Positions 1 through 8,340 of a DNA stretch of 64,000 nucleotides are shown here, piece by piece. Below the pieces are notes generated by a model. The model worked only from the letters and a program-made list of their open reading frames with translations, was not told the origin of the DNA and did not search any database. How positions within the stretch are numbered: the stretch's first letter is position 1; each line of letters starts with the position of its first letter. The DNA is from UMGS1766 sp963597355. Its GTDB lineage: Bacteria; Bacillota; Clostridia; Oscillospirales; Oscillospiraceae. Where the stretch lies: NCBI GenBank assembly GCA_963597355.1, contig CAVBPR010000002.1, positions 186,001 through 250,000 of the forward strand, written 5' to 3'. The translations under genes and the position numbers were made by a program.

Positions 1-1
1 A

Positions 2-79
2 GCTGCGTATTTTCCCTTTCCGCGCAGCTCCGGGGAAAGAAAAATCATTCTGCCGCCGGCCATGGACCGGGACAAATAA
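2..79 (+). CDS. Possible C-terminal tail of an upstream gene
   Basis: One forward frame is open from the window edge to a TAA at 77-79 and ends 21 bases before the hydA start, the usual spacing of genes in one operon. The 25 visible residues end in MDRDK and match no family I recognise. It could be the end of another pyrimidine-pathway gene, such as a permease or a flavin subunit, but that is inference from position only. Confidence 0.3.
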   Translation, partial: AAYFPFPRSSGERKIILPPAMDRDK

Positions 80-100
80 TACAACAAGGAGGATCCTATT

Positions 101-1417
101 ATGTATGATCTGATCATCAAAAACGGCACCCTTGTCACCCCTACCAGCACATTTTGTGCCGATCTGGCGGTCAAGGACGGCAGAATCGCCGTTGTTGCTG
201 AAACAATCGAAGGAGAAGCTGCCAAGGTAGTGGACGCTACGGGCAAGATGGTGTTGCCTGGCGCAATTGATCATTACGCCGGAACGCGCGCTGCTGTTTG
301 CGGTGGCACTACCACTGTGTTCGATTTCGCACTGCAGGATTTTGGCGAGAACATGGTGGATACAATCAAGCGGAGAGATGCACTTTGTGCTCCAGATGCT
401 TGTTGCGATTACGCTTTCCACATCGGCGTTAAGGATGTGGCAAATGGATTGCTGGATTCTATGGCGGAGGCTGTAGATTACGGCGTCACTTCTTTTAAGG
501 TGTTCATGGTATATGATTTCGGTGTAACCGATGGCGTGTTTTTCAAAGTGCTCCAGAAGTCCAAAGACATTGGTGCTTTGATTGGCGTTCATGCCGAAAA
601 CAATGAAATGGTCAACATGTTGACCGAAAAATACATTTCTGAGGGCAATACCTCCGCCTGGTATCACTACCTTTCCCGCCCGGAATGGGTGGAAGGCGAG
701 GCTGACGAGCGCGCCATTGATTGGGCGAAGGCCGCCGGCGCAGAGCTCTATATTGTCCATCTGGCGAATAAGCAGGGCATGGAAGCCGTGCAGAAGGCCA
801 AGAGTGAGGGGTATCCGATTTATGCAGAGACCTGCCCTCAATATCTCTACTTTACCAGTGAAGTTTATAAACGTGAGGATGGCCGCAACTTTGTCTGCTC
901 CCCCCCAATGAAGGGACAGGAAAGTCAGGACGCCCTTTGGGCAGGCATCCAGAACGGTTTTATCGATACAATTTCCACAGACCATTGTCCCTTCCAGCAA
1001 TCTGAAAAGGACTGGGGTTTGAACGATTTTCGAAAGATTCCAAATGGCTGTGCAGGCGTGGAGAATATGTATCCCTTTATGCTTGCAGCAGCAAATGCAG
1101 GAAAGCTGAGTTTCAATAAAGTAGTTCAGCTTTGCTGCGCCAATACAGCCAGTTTGTTCGGCTGCACAACAAAAGGTAGCTTAGATGTAGGAAAAGATGC
1201 AGATATCGTGATTTACGATCCGGAGAAGGATTTTACGATCCATCAGAGCAACATGCACTCGGATGCCGATCATACCATTTGGGAAGGTGTTTCGCTCCAT
1301 GGCTATCCGGTTCAGACTTATGTTCGCGGTACGCTTGTATATGATAATGGAAACTTCGTCGGAGAGCGCGGCTTCGGACGCTATCTGAAGCGTGCTCGCC
1401 GGCCGAAAAGAGACTGA
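101..1417 (+). CDS. hydA: Dihydropyrimidinase / D-hydantoinase family, missing the HxH segment
   Basis: The family hydrolyses 5,6-dihydrouracil to N-carbamoyl-beta-alanine in the cytoplasm, the second step of reductive pyrimidine degradation. It is an amidohydrolase-fold enzyme with a two-metal site. The bridging lysine (K133 in SFKVFMVY), H164, H220 and D294 (STDH) are all present. The usual start of the catalytic domain, GGID followed by HxH and about a dozen more residues, is not: the sequence runs GAID straight into HYAGTRAA at residues 54-65. About 17 residues are missing compared with well-known members, and 438 aa is short for a family of about 460. The reading frame is intact. The start has a good AGGAGG site at 88-93. 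It is the first clear gene of the pyrimidine operon. As written, the enzyme lacks two metal ligands and is probably inactive, unless the deletion is a sequencing or assembly error. Confidence 0.85.
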   Translation: MYDLIIKNGTLVTPTSTFCADLAVKDGRIAVVAETIEGEAAKVVDATGKMVLPGAIDHYAGTRAAVCGGTTTVFDFALQDFGENMVDTIKRRDALCAPDACCDYAFHIGVKDVANGLLDSMAEAVDYGVTSFKVFMVYDFGVTDGVFFKVLQKSKDIGALIGVHAENNEMVNMLTEKYISEGNTSAWYHYLSRPEWVEGEADERAIDWAKAAGAELYIVHLANKQGMEAVQKAKSEGYPIYAETCPQYLYFTSEVYKREDGRNFVCSPPMKGQESQDALWAGIQNGFIDTISTDHCPFQQSEKDWGLNDFRKIPNGCAGVENMYPFMLAAANAGKLSFNKVVQLCCANTASLFGCTTKGSLDVGKDADIVIYDPEKDFTIHQSNMHSDADHTIWEGVSLHGYPVQTYVRGTLVYDNGNFVGERGFGRYLKRARRPKRD

Positions 1418-1434
1418 CAAAGGAGGAATTCCTC

Positions 1435-2895
1435 ATGCTCAGACCACGCAATGAAGCAGAGCGATGTTTGCTGTGTTCCAATGCAGCGTGTACCGGGGCC
1501 TGTTCCGCCGGACAGGATCCGGCGCGAATGCTGAGAGCGGTGCGTTTTGATCGGGAAAGTGAAGCCAGGGCCTATGTGGATGCGGTGCAGTGTGAAGGTT
1601 GTGCTGCACCTTGCGAAGGTGCCTGTGTTCATTACGACACGCCCATTCGAATTCAGGAGGTTGTTCGATCCTTACCTGCACCGAAGGGCGGGGCTGTGGA
1701 TCTCGGTATTGATTTCTGCGGAGTGCGGTGTGAAAATCCGTTCTTTCTCTCATCCTCTGTGGTAGCTTCCGGTTATGAAATGTGTGCAAAGGCATTTCAA
1801 TTGGGCTGGAGCGGCGTGGTCTATAAAACAGTGGGGTTCTTTGAACCGGATGAGGTTTCGCCTCGGTTTGGCGTACTCAATCGTCACGGAACATCCTTTG
1901 GCGGCTTTCGCAATATGGAGCAGATATCCGATCATCCTCTGAAACGGGATCTTGAAGTGTTGCGGCAGCTGAAAGAGGATTTTCCAACCAAGGTGATTGT
2001 TGGCAGCATTATGGGGGCAGACGAAGAGGAGTGGACGCAGTTGGCTCGTCTTTGTACGGAAGCAGGGTGCGACATAATTGAGTGCAATTTTTCCTGCCCC
2101 CAGATGACTGCCGAAGGTATGGGCAGTGATGTTGGTATCAATCCGGAACTGGTTGCTCGATATACGGCTGCGGTAAAGCGCGGTACGGATCGACCTGTGC
2201 TGGCAAAGATGACACCGAATATCACAAACATGGAGGTACCTGCCCTTGCGGCAATGAAAGCTGGAGCGGATGGCCTTGCGGCAATCAACACGATTAAATC
2301 TATTACAGGATTTGAGTTGCCGAGCATGGCGCCGCAGCCGGCAGTGGATGCCAAGAGTGCTGTTTCCGGCTATTCCGGCAAGGCGGTGAAACCGATTGCA
2401 CTGCGGTTTGTGCAGGATCTTGCATCCTATCCGCAGTTGAAAGGCGTTCCGATCTCCGGCATTGGCGGGATTGAAACGTGGCATGATGCGGCGGAGTTTT
2501 TGGCACTTGGGTGTACAAACGTGCAGGTGACAACTGCTGTGATGGAATATGGCTATCGTATCGTCGAAGATATGATTGCCGGATTAAGCGAGTATCTTGC
2601 TCAAAATGGATATTCATCTCTGGATGAATTGATTGGACAAGGGCTTGATCATATTGTAGATCCCGAGAGTTTGGATCGCTCCACGGTGGCGTATCCAATG
2701 TTTGACCGTCAAAAGTGTGTCGGCTGCGGCCGTTGTGCTGTCAGTTGCTATGATGGCGGACATCAGGCGATTCGCTTTGAAGCGGACCGGCTGCCCCGCT
2801 TGATTGGCACAAAATGCGTTGGCTGCCATCTTTGTTTGTTAGTATGTCCGGCGGGAGCAATTTATCCCGGCCGTCGCGTACCGAAAAGTCGTTAA
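1435..2895 (+). CDS. preA: PreA-type dihydropyrimidine dehydrogenase with added N-terminal Fe-S domain
   Basis: It reduces uracil or thymine to the dihydropyrimidine, the entry step of the pathway. Residues from about 78 on follow E. coli PreA closely: an FMN TIM barrel with ECNFSCPQMTAEGMGSDVG, AKMTPNI and ISGIGGIET, then two 4Fe-4S motifs near the C-terminus (CVGCGRC and CVGCHLC). E. coli PreA is 411 aa; this protein is 486 aa because residues 1-77 add a second cysteine-rich domain (C11, C14, C19, C23, C53, C56, C60, C64). That domain resembles the N-terminal Fe-S domain of PreT, GltD and mammalian DPD. The FAD and NAD(P)H domains that normally follow it are absent, and no PreT gene is visible downstream. 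The electron donor is therefore either an upstream gene outside the window or a ferredoxin-like carrier. An AGGAGG site lies 17 bases after hydA. Confidence 0.9.
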   Translation: MLRPRNEAERCLLCSNAACTGACSAGQDPARMLRAVRFDRESEARAYVDAVQCEGCAAPCEGACVHYDTPIRIQEVVRSLPAPKGGAVDLGIDFCGVRCENPFFLSSSVVASGYEMCAKAFQLGWSGVVYKTVGFFEPDEVSPRFGVLNRHGTSFGGFRNMEQISDHPLKRDLEVLRQLKEDFPTKVIVGSIMGADEEEWTQLARLCTEAGCDIIECNFSCPQMTAEGMGSDVGINPELVARYTAAVKRGTDRPVLAKMTPNITNMEVPALAAMKAGADGLAAINTIKSITGFELPSMAPQPAVDAKSAVSGYSGKAVKPIALRFVQDLASYPQLKGVPISGIGGIETWHDAAEFLALGCTNVQVTTAVMEYGYRIVEDMIAGLSEYLAQNGYSSLDELIGQGLDHIVDPESLDRSTVAYPMFDRQKCVGCGRCAVSCYDGGHQAIRFEADRLPRLIGTKCVGCHLCLLVCPAGAIYPGRRVPKSR

Positions 2896-2927
2896 ATTAT
2901 AAAGAAAAGGAAGAAAGGAAGATTCGT

Positions 2928-4250
2928 ATGACTCCAGAAGAAATCAAAGAAACGCAGAAAGCTTATGTGCTCCAGTCCTGGAACAAGCAGAAGGGGCTCA
3001 ATCCGATTCCGATTGAGCACTGTGATAATATTTATCTCTATGATTATGACGGCAACCGTTATGCAGATATGTCCTCGCTTCACGTTAATATGAACCTGGG
3101 TTATGGAAACGAGGCAATTAACAATGCCATCAAATCCAAGCTGGACCGCTATGCATTTATCAGTGAGGCCTATGCAGATGAAGATCGTGCAAAGCTGGCA
3201 AAGTTGATTGTCAGCCAGATGCCGGACAACATGGGAAAAGTGTTCTTCACAAATGCAGGTGCAGATGCAAATGAAAATGCGGTAAAGATTGCCAGAATGT
3301 ATACCGGTCGCAATAAAATTTTCTCTCGTTATCGCTCTTATCATGGCTCGACCTTTGGAGCAGGTAACCTGACCGGTGAACCACGTCGCTATGCACTGGA
3401 GCCGGGTGTTCCGGGCTTTGTAAAGTTCATGGATCCCTACATTTATCGGGATAATCTTCCCTTTGCTACGGAGGAAGAGTGCACAGAGTACTACCTGCGT
3501 AAGCTGGAAGAGCAGATTGTTTATGAAAATCCGGACAATATTGCTGCAATTGTTATGGAAACGATTACGGGCACAAATGGCATCATCATTCCGCCTAAGG
3601 GCTATCTCCCCGGCGTACGCAAGATTTGCGACAAGTATGGCATCATGATGGTTTGCGACGAGGTTATGGCTGGCTGGTGCCGTACCGGAAAGATGTTTGC
3701 ATTCCAGAATTTCGATGTAAAGCCGGATATCGTCACCTTTGCAAAAGGCGTTACCTGTGGTTATATCCAGTTGGGCGGTGTGTGTGTCAGCAAGGAAATC
3801 GCAGCTTATTTCGATGATCACGTGCTTTCCTGCGGCCTGACCTATAATGGACATCCCCTGGCATGCGCGGCAGGTGTGGCTTGCGTGAACTACTATATCG
3901 AACATGACATTGCAGGTCATGTTACCGAGGTGGGCAAGGTACTGGGCGAACTGCTGGAAGAGATGAAGGCAAAGCATCCCTGCGTAGGCGATGTGCGTTA
4001 TATCGGCCTGTTCTCTGCGGTAGAGCTGGTTAAGGACAAGGCTACTCGTGAAGCGTTGGTTCCTTACGGAAAGGATCCGGACGGAATCATGGGAAAGGTG
4101 CTTGGTATGCTGAAAGCAAAGCGCTTTATGACCTTTGGCCATGAAAACATGATTCTGGTTGCCCCTCCGCTTATCATCACCGAAGAGCAGCTTCGCGAGG
4201 AACTGGCTAAGCTGGATGAAGTGCTCGACGAAGTAGATAAGATGATCTGA
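2928..4250 (+). CDS. Class III aminotransferase, probable beta-alanine aminotransferase
   Basis: A PLP-dependent fold-type I class III aminotransferase of 440 aa. The PLP lysine is K273 (TFAKGV), the cofactor aspartate is D244 in VCDEVMAGW, and residues 104-112 form the glycine/alanine phosphate-binding segment. In this operon the natural substrate is beta-alanine released by the carbamoylase, giving malonate semialdehyde and passing nitrogen to pyruvate or 2-oxoglutarate. The extended bacterial reductive pyrimidine pathway uses such an enzyme (PydD). Taurine:pyruvate and GABA aminotransferases share the fold, so the acceptor and exact substrate are inferred. The start at 2928 was chosen over an upstream in-frame ATG at 2814 that lies inside preA; an AGGAAG site precedes 2928. 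Confidence 0.85.
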   Translation: MTPEEIKETQKAYVLQSWNKQKGLNPIPIEHCDNIYLYDYDGNRYADMSSLHVNMNLGYGNEAINNAIKSKLDRYAFISEAYADEDRAKLAKLIVSQMPDNMGKVFFTNAGADANENAVKIARMYTGRNKIFSRYRSYHGSTFGAGNLTGEPRRYALEPGVPGFVKFMDPYIYRDNLPFATEEECTEYYLRKLEEQIVYENPDNIAAIVMETITGTNGIIIPPKGYLPGVRKICDKYGIMMVCDEVMAGWCRTGKMFAFQNFDVKPDIVTFAKGVTCGYIQLGGVCVSKEIAAYFDDHVLSCGLTYNGHPLACAAGVACVNYYIEHDIAGHVTEVGKVLGELLEEMKAKHPCVGDVRYIGLFSAVELVKDKATREALVPYGKDPDGIMGKVLGMLKAKRFMTFGHENMILVAPPLIITEEQLREELAKLDEVLDEVDKMI

Positions 4251-4263
4251 ATACGATAATATA

Positions 4264-4290
4264 CCGCGTCGACCGCCTCGGTCGACGCGG
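4264..4290 (+). other. Perfect intercistronic hairpin without a U-tract
   Basis: Eleven paired bases (CCGCGTCGACC with GGTCGACGCGG) enclose a five-base loop between the aminotransferase stop and the alcohol dehydrogenase start. No T-run follows, so it is not an intrinsic terminator. It may stabilise or mark processing of the operon mRNA. Confidence 0.7.
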
Positions 4291-4306
4291 GGAAATGGAG
4301 CGTTTT

Positions 4307-5461
4307 ATGAGTCGACTTTTCTATATGCCGCAAACCATTATCAGCGGGTCCGGCAGTTTAAGCGCAGCAGGGGATCAGCTGTGCCTGGGAAAGAAAGCAT
4401 TGATCATCACCGGCAAGATAGTGAAAGAACAGGCGTGCACACGGGAGCTGTTGCAGCTGTTGCAGTCAAAGGGAGTGGAGTATGATGTATTCTCCGATAT
4501 TCCCGGTGAGCCAACGGACAAAATGGTGTTTGCCGGCGTGACAGCTTATCTCAACGGTGGCTGTGATTACATGATTGCCGTTGGTGGCGGCAGTCCGATG
4601 GATCTTATGAAGGCAGTTGCCGTCATGCTGAAATATCCTGGTTCGAAGCTGAGAGAGTTTATGGGAAAAATGATCCCCGGACCGTTTGTTCCAATGGTGG
4701 CAATTCCTACCACAGCAGGCACTGGCAGCGAAGCAACAATGTTTACGGTGATTACGGACACGGAGACGGACGTTAAGATGCTACTCAAGGGGCCGAAGCT
4801 GATTCCTGATGTGGCAGTAGTTGATCCGGCGTTCTCTGTTTCTGCTCCACAAAGTATTACGGCAAACACAGGCTTGGATGCACTGACCCATGCAGTAGAG
4901 TCCTACACCTCTCGGCTGGCGCAGCCGCTGACGGACACTCTGGCACTCTCCGCAGTGAAACGAATCATGGCCTATTTGCCGCGGGCATGGCGAAATGGAA
5001 ATGATCTGGAGGCTCGGGAACAGATGGCTCTGGCAGCACTGGAAGCCGGAGTGTGTATTACCAATGCATCGGTCACGATTGTACACGGAATGAGTCGTCC
5101 AATAGGAGCTTTGTTCCATGTGCCACATGGATTATCCAACGCTATGCTGTTGCCGACTTGTTTGGAATTTGCTCTTCCGGGGGCTCTGGGGCGTTTTGCA
5201 GATCTGGGACGAGCCATTGGCGTTGCATCGGCGCATCAAGGCGACGACGAAGCCGCGGCAGCATTCCTTACCGCGGTGAAGGAGCTTTGCGGGATTTGTC
5301 ATGTGCCTACACCGGAACAGTATGGCATAGAACGGGAAGTCTTCTTTGCGCAGATTGACAAGATGTCCAAGGATGCAGTTGCTTCCGGATCGCCGGGCAA
5401 TACGGCCAGAGAAGTAACCGAGGCAGATTGTGCGATGCTGTATCGCAAACTTTACGAATAA
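4307..5461 (+). CDS. Iron-containing alcohol dehydrogenase, probable malonate semialdehyde reductase
   Basis: A group III metal-dependent alcohol dehydrogenase of 384 aa. The nucleotide-binding GGGSPMD is at 93-99 and TTAGTGSE at 135-142. The metal ligands D191, H195, H260 and H274 are all present (GLDALTHAVESY, IVHGMSRPIGALFHVPHG). In this operon the likely reaction is NAD(P)H-dependent reduction of malonate semialdehyde, the product of the preceding aminotransferase, to 3-hydroxypropionate. This removes a toxic aldehyde and reoxidises a cofactor in an anaerobe (the PydE role of the extended pathway). Substrate is inferred from context. GGAG at 4297-4300 favours the ATG at 4307 over the one at 4295. 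Confidence 0.82.
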   Translation: MSRLFYMPQTIISGSGSLSAAGDQLCLGKKALIITGKIVKEQACTRELLQLLQSKGVEYDVFSDIPGEPTDKMVFAGVTAYLNGGCDYMIAVGGGSPMDLMKAVAVMLKYPGSKLREFMGKMIPGPFVPMVAIPTTAGTGSEATMFTVITDTETDVKMLLKGPKLIPDVAVVDPAFSVSAPQSITANTGLDALTHAVESYTSRLAQPLTDTLALSAVKRIMAYLPRAWRNGNDLEAREQMALAALEAGVCITNASVTIVHGMSRPIGALFHVPHGLSNAMLLPTCLEFALPGALGRFADLGRAIGVASAHQGDDEAAAAFLTAVKELCGICHVPTPEQYGIEREVFFAQIDKMSKDAVASGSPGNTAREVTEADCAMLYRKLYE

Positions 5462-5494
5462 AGATTTTGTTTCGTCTTTAAGGAGGAAAATGTT

Positions 5495-6760
5495 ATGTAT
5501 ACCTGCAGCGAAGCTAGAATGGAAGATAAAATCAAAACCTTTTCCAAGTTCGGTGATGCCGGTCACGGCGGTATAACCCGTTATTCGCTTTCACCCGAGG
5601 CAATTCAGGCCCGCAATGAATGGCGCCGTCGCATGGAGGCGATTGGTGCCACAATCGAGATCGATGATGTGGGTGATATGTATGCCACACTTCCCGGCAC
5701 CGATCCGGAAGCAAAGCGTATCGTAATGGGTTCTCACTGCGACAGCGTGAAAAATGGCGGTAATTATGACGGTATCCTGGGCGTTATGAGCGCTATGGAA
5801 GTACTGGAGACCGTGCACGAGAAGAACATTCCGCATAAGCATCCGCTGACCGCTATGATTTGGACCAATGAGGAAGGTTCTCTTTATCCGCCGGCTATGA
5901 TGTGTTCCGGTATTGTTTGCTACGACTATTTGCCGGAGGATATTCGCAGCAAGTTTAAGTATGAAGATATGATGGCTTCCAAGTCCATTCTGGATTCCAC
6001 CAAGACCTTTGGTCAGGCATTGGACGCATCTGGATTTAAGGGGGATAAGAAGTATCGTCTCAGCCCGGAAAAGTACCAGTGCATGTTTGAAACCCATATC
6101 GAGCAGGGTCCCATCCTTGAAGACAACGGCAACGACATTGGCGTGGTAGATTGCGTGCTTGGCATGTTTAACTATCGCCTGAAGTTCTATGGTCAGACCG
6201 TTCATGCAGGCACATTCCCAATGCCCAAGCGGCATGATGCCTTCCTTGCTGCAGCTGAGGCGCTGGTTTATCTCCATTCCGAAATTGACAAGCTGGAGAT
6301 TCCCGAGTTGGTTTACACAACCGGTGAAGTGGTTTGCCATCCGTGTGTTCATACCTGTGTTCCGGATTTCTTTGATTTCTCCTTCGATGCCCGTCATGAG
6401 GATCCAAAGCAGCTGGAGCGGGTGCTGGCAGTTGTAAAGAGCTGCGCTGAAAAGACATGGGGCAACGGGTGCACTTGCGAAGTGGAAAAAGCATGGAACC
6501 GCGACACTGTCTATTGGGATAAAAAGCTGGTGAGCTATGTCAAGGCTTCTGCTGAGGAACTGGGCGTAAGCCATCAGTATATTCACTCCGGAGCAGGCCA
6601 TGATGCTCAGTTCTGTGCCTATGTGATTCCCACGACCATGATTTTTGTTCAGTCGAAAGACGGATTGAGCCATTGCGAGCCGGAGTTTTCCTCCGTCAAG
6701 CATTGTACCGAGGGAGCGTCCGTTATGTTGAACGCTGTTCTTAAGGCAGATCAGGAATAA
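5495..6760 (+). CDS. N-carbamoyl-beta-alanine amidohydrolase (beta-ureidopropionase), M20 family
   Basis: A zinc-dependent hydantoinase/carbamoylase family amidase of 421 aa. It would cleave N-carbamoyl-beta-alanine to beta-alanine, CO2 and ammonia, the third pathway step. Metal-site signatures are visible in order: GSHCDSVKNGGNYDG near 76-90, the NEEGS glutamate pair, HIEQGPILE near 203-211, and a late histidine in SGAGHDAQ. The dimerisation insert follows HAGTFPMP. A strong AGGAGGAAA site sits 33 bases after the alcohol dehydrogenase stop, so it is the last operon gene. Other members act on allantoate or N-carbamoyl-amino acids; the neighbours point to the pyrimidine substrate. Confidence 0.87.
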   Translation: MYTCSEARMEDKIKTFSKFGDAGHGGITRYSLSPEAIQARNEWRRRMEAIGATIEIDDVGDMYATLPGTDPEAKRIVMGSHCDSVKNGGNYDGILGVMSAMEVLETVHEKNIPHKHPLTAMIWTNEEGSLYPPAMMCSGIVCYDYLPEDIRSKFKYEDMMASKSILDSTKTFGQALDASGFKGDKKYRLSPEKYQCMFETHIEQGPILEDNGNDIGVVDCVLGMFNYRLKFYGQTVHAGTFPMPKRHDAFLAAAEALVYLHSEIDKLEIPELVYTTGEVVCHPCVHTCVPDFFDFSFDARHEDPKQLERVLAVVKSCAEKTWGNGCTCEVEKAWNRDTVYWDKKLVSYVKASAEELGVSHQYIHSGAGHDAQFCAYVIPTTMIFVQSKDGLSHCEPEFSSVKHCTEGASVMLNAVLKADQE

Positions 6761-6830
6761 CCAAACGATATAATATTCAGTCCAAGATTTCTCCGTGTCC
6801 CCAAGCCTTCAGATACGGTGGAATTTGGAA

Positions 6831-6876
6831 GCGCCGGAATGATCATCAGAGCAGATCATTCCGGCGCAATATTTTT
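6831..6876 (+). terminator. Terminator of the pyrimidine operon
   Basis: A 14-bp stem (GCGCCGGAATGATC with its complement at 6854-6867) with a 9-base loop is followed by AATATTTTT. Confidence 0.85.
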
Positions 6877-6880
6877 ATGC

Positions 6881-7453
6881 TTAAGTATTCTCTTTTGATA
6901 TTTCAATCCATCCGTGGCATTTTATGCAGTTCTCCATATGAACAACATAGGGAACACAATATTCTATAATATTTCCAGTCCAAAACCGACGAATCACACC
7001 CCCGTGGGTAACAACGATAATCTTGTCATAATCAAGATAGCGGCTTAATGCTCTGGAAACGCGATCCGTCAGCTGGTTCACCGTTTCCCAGGGGCGTTCC
7101 TCACCATCCGGCCAACAGCCGCGGCAGGAGAGAAAATCATTGTGGAGAATTTTCAGCTCAGCAAGGCTGTGGGGGGTTCCCGTTCGATCTGACATCATTT
7201 CATGAAGGTCAGGTTCCACCGTGAGGGGAAGACCGGTCGTTCGCACGATTTCTGCTGCAGTCTGCAACGCACGAGTATAGGGCGATGAAACAATCAGCTG
7301 TGCTCCCTGTAAGGCAGGGTCGTTTGCCACCTGCTGTGCCTGTTGCATTCCTTTTTGGCTCAGCGGTACAAGACCATATCCCTGACCGTTAATCCCACCA
7401 TAGGTACAGGTTGAGTAATCCGGGTCACCATGACGAATCAATACAAGTTCCAT
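6881..7453 (-). CDS. Histidine phosphatase family protein
   Basis: A phosphoglycerate mutase-like phosphatase of 190 aa. The phosphohistidine motif LIRHGDPDY is at the N-terminus, and the second catalytic histidine is in VVTHGGVIRRF near 148-158. Length fits the small broad-specificity branch (CobC/GpmB-like). The physiological substrate cannot be read from the sequence. It is transcribed towards the pyrimidine operon and shares no operon with it. AAAGGGAGG lies six bases before the ATG. Confidence 0.8.
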   Translation of the reverse strand: MELVLIRHGDPDYSTCTYGGINGQGYGLVPLSQKGMQQAQQVANDPALQGAQLIVSSPYTRALQTAAEIVRTTGLPLTVEPDLHEMMSDRTGTPHSLAELKILHNDFLSCRGCWPDGEERPWETVNQLTDRVSRALSRYLDYDKIIVVTHGGVIRRFWTGNIIEYCVPYVVHMENCIKCHGWIEISKENT

Positions 7454-7550
7454 AGATAACCTCCCTTTTGTTATAAGCGGGATAAATCAATGTAATTTTT
7501 CTATTAGTGTAGCACAAGATTTTTCGATATGCTACTGTTAACTGGTAAAA

Positions 7551-8054
7551 TTGGATCGAAAAAAACGCAATTCCTGCGAAAATTACGATCGTAAAAAAGG
7601 AATGGAGCTACACCGGACGCATAAACCAGTCCAGCACAGAGGTCAAATCAACGGCTCTGAGAAATATGTTGTGTTGTACGACATGATATATTCCCAATGG
7701 ACGAAGAAAATCACGGTGGAAGGATCGACAAAGGGTAAAAAGCGTGGTAAAATGAACTCAGAAAAGCTTATTGGCATTGTGGTAAACGGCACCACGGTAA
7801 GCGAAGTAAGCGATCACATATTAGACAGAATGGAAGATCGTTCCGTTTCACTGGATGCCGTTCGGGATGCTTTAGAACATCCATTAGAAACCAAACCGGT
7901 AAAATATGGCGATCAAGGCAGACCATCCTTTGCCGTTGTCGGTGAGAAAGCAACGGTTTCAATCAATCCAGACACCGGAAAGCTCACAACGACCTATCCA
8001 ACCCACAGCAAAACTGTTCAGAAGCTAAAGCACCGAAAGGAGAGGGAGACGTGA
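7551..8054 (+). CDS. Phage-remnant protein with DUF4258-like (BECR-fold) C-terminal domain
   Basis: The C-terminal part from about residue 90 has the DUF4258 pattern: SDHILDRMEDRSVSLDAVRDAL, then a short strand region ending in INPDTGKLTTTYPT. DUF4258 is linked to RelE/EndoU-like BECR-fold RNase toxins. The first 66 residues are low in recognisable content, and an internal ATG at 7752 gives a compact 100-aa domain. The next gene but one down is a phage scaffold fragment, the place where MuF-type head proteins end. This is therefore best read as the detached C-terminal effector of a phage head protein. It overlaps the next small ORF by four bases (GTGA). RNase activity is inference. Confidence 0.55.
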   Translation: MDRKKRNSCENYDRKKGMELHRTHKPVQHRGQINGSEKYVVLYDMIYSQWTKKITVEGSTKGKKRGKMNSEKLIGIVVNGTTVSEVSDHILDRMEDRSVSLDAVRDALEHPLETKPVKYGDQGRPSFAVVGEKATVSINPDTGKLTTTYPTHSKTVQKLKHRKERET

Positions 8055-8275
8055 AATTCAAACTTACAACCGATGAAACAGAACTCCTGAAGAACAGAGA
8101 CATTCCGTTTGCGGCTGCAGTAGATTACGATGACGATTCTGCACTGGAACTTCTGGATATGGTACGGGAGGCTCAGGTGGCGTATTCCCAAGCTGAGGAT
8201 GTGCGTGGCAAAGAGCTTTACTTCCGATTTGAAAGGATTGCGGATAAGATTTATGAAACCATTCCAAGCGAATAA
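8051..8275 (+). CDS. Small acidic protein, candidate immunity partner
   Basis: 74 aa starting at a GTG inside GTGA, so translation is coupled to the DUF4258-like ORF. It is rich in aspartate and glutamate (for example VDYDDDSALELLDM) and predicted helical, with no membrane segment. Coupling, size and charge fit an immunity or antitoxin protein for the preceding domain, but no family was recognised. A phage structural accessory role is the main alternative. Confidence 0.55.
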   Translation: MKFKLTTDETELLKNRDIPFAAAVDYDDDSALELLDMVREAQVAYSQAEDVRGKELYFRFERIADKIYETIPSE

Positions 8276-8340
8276 GTGGTTTTCATGCCCATATTCCGAC
8301 AGAAAGCAAATGAGGATACTGTAGAATTGCAGGTGATTGT

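Noticed and set aside
2892..4142. 416-codon minus-strand frame opposite the aminotransferase
   Set aside because: Cysteine/isoleucine/histidine-rich translation without motifs, fully overlapped by a recognisable enzyme.
5591..6703. 370-codon minus-strand frame opposite the carbamoylase
   Set aside because: Antisense shadow; no ribosome site or motif.
7551..7750. Start of the DUF4258-like gene as an independent N-terminal domain
   Set aside because: The 66 residues before the internal ATG are basic and featureless and may be leftover linker in an accidental open frame.
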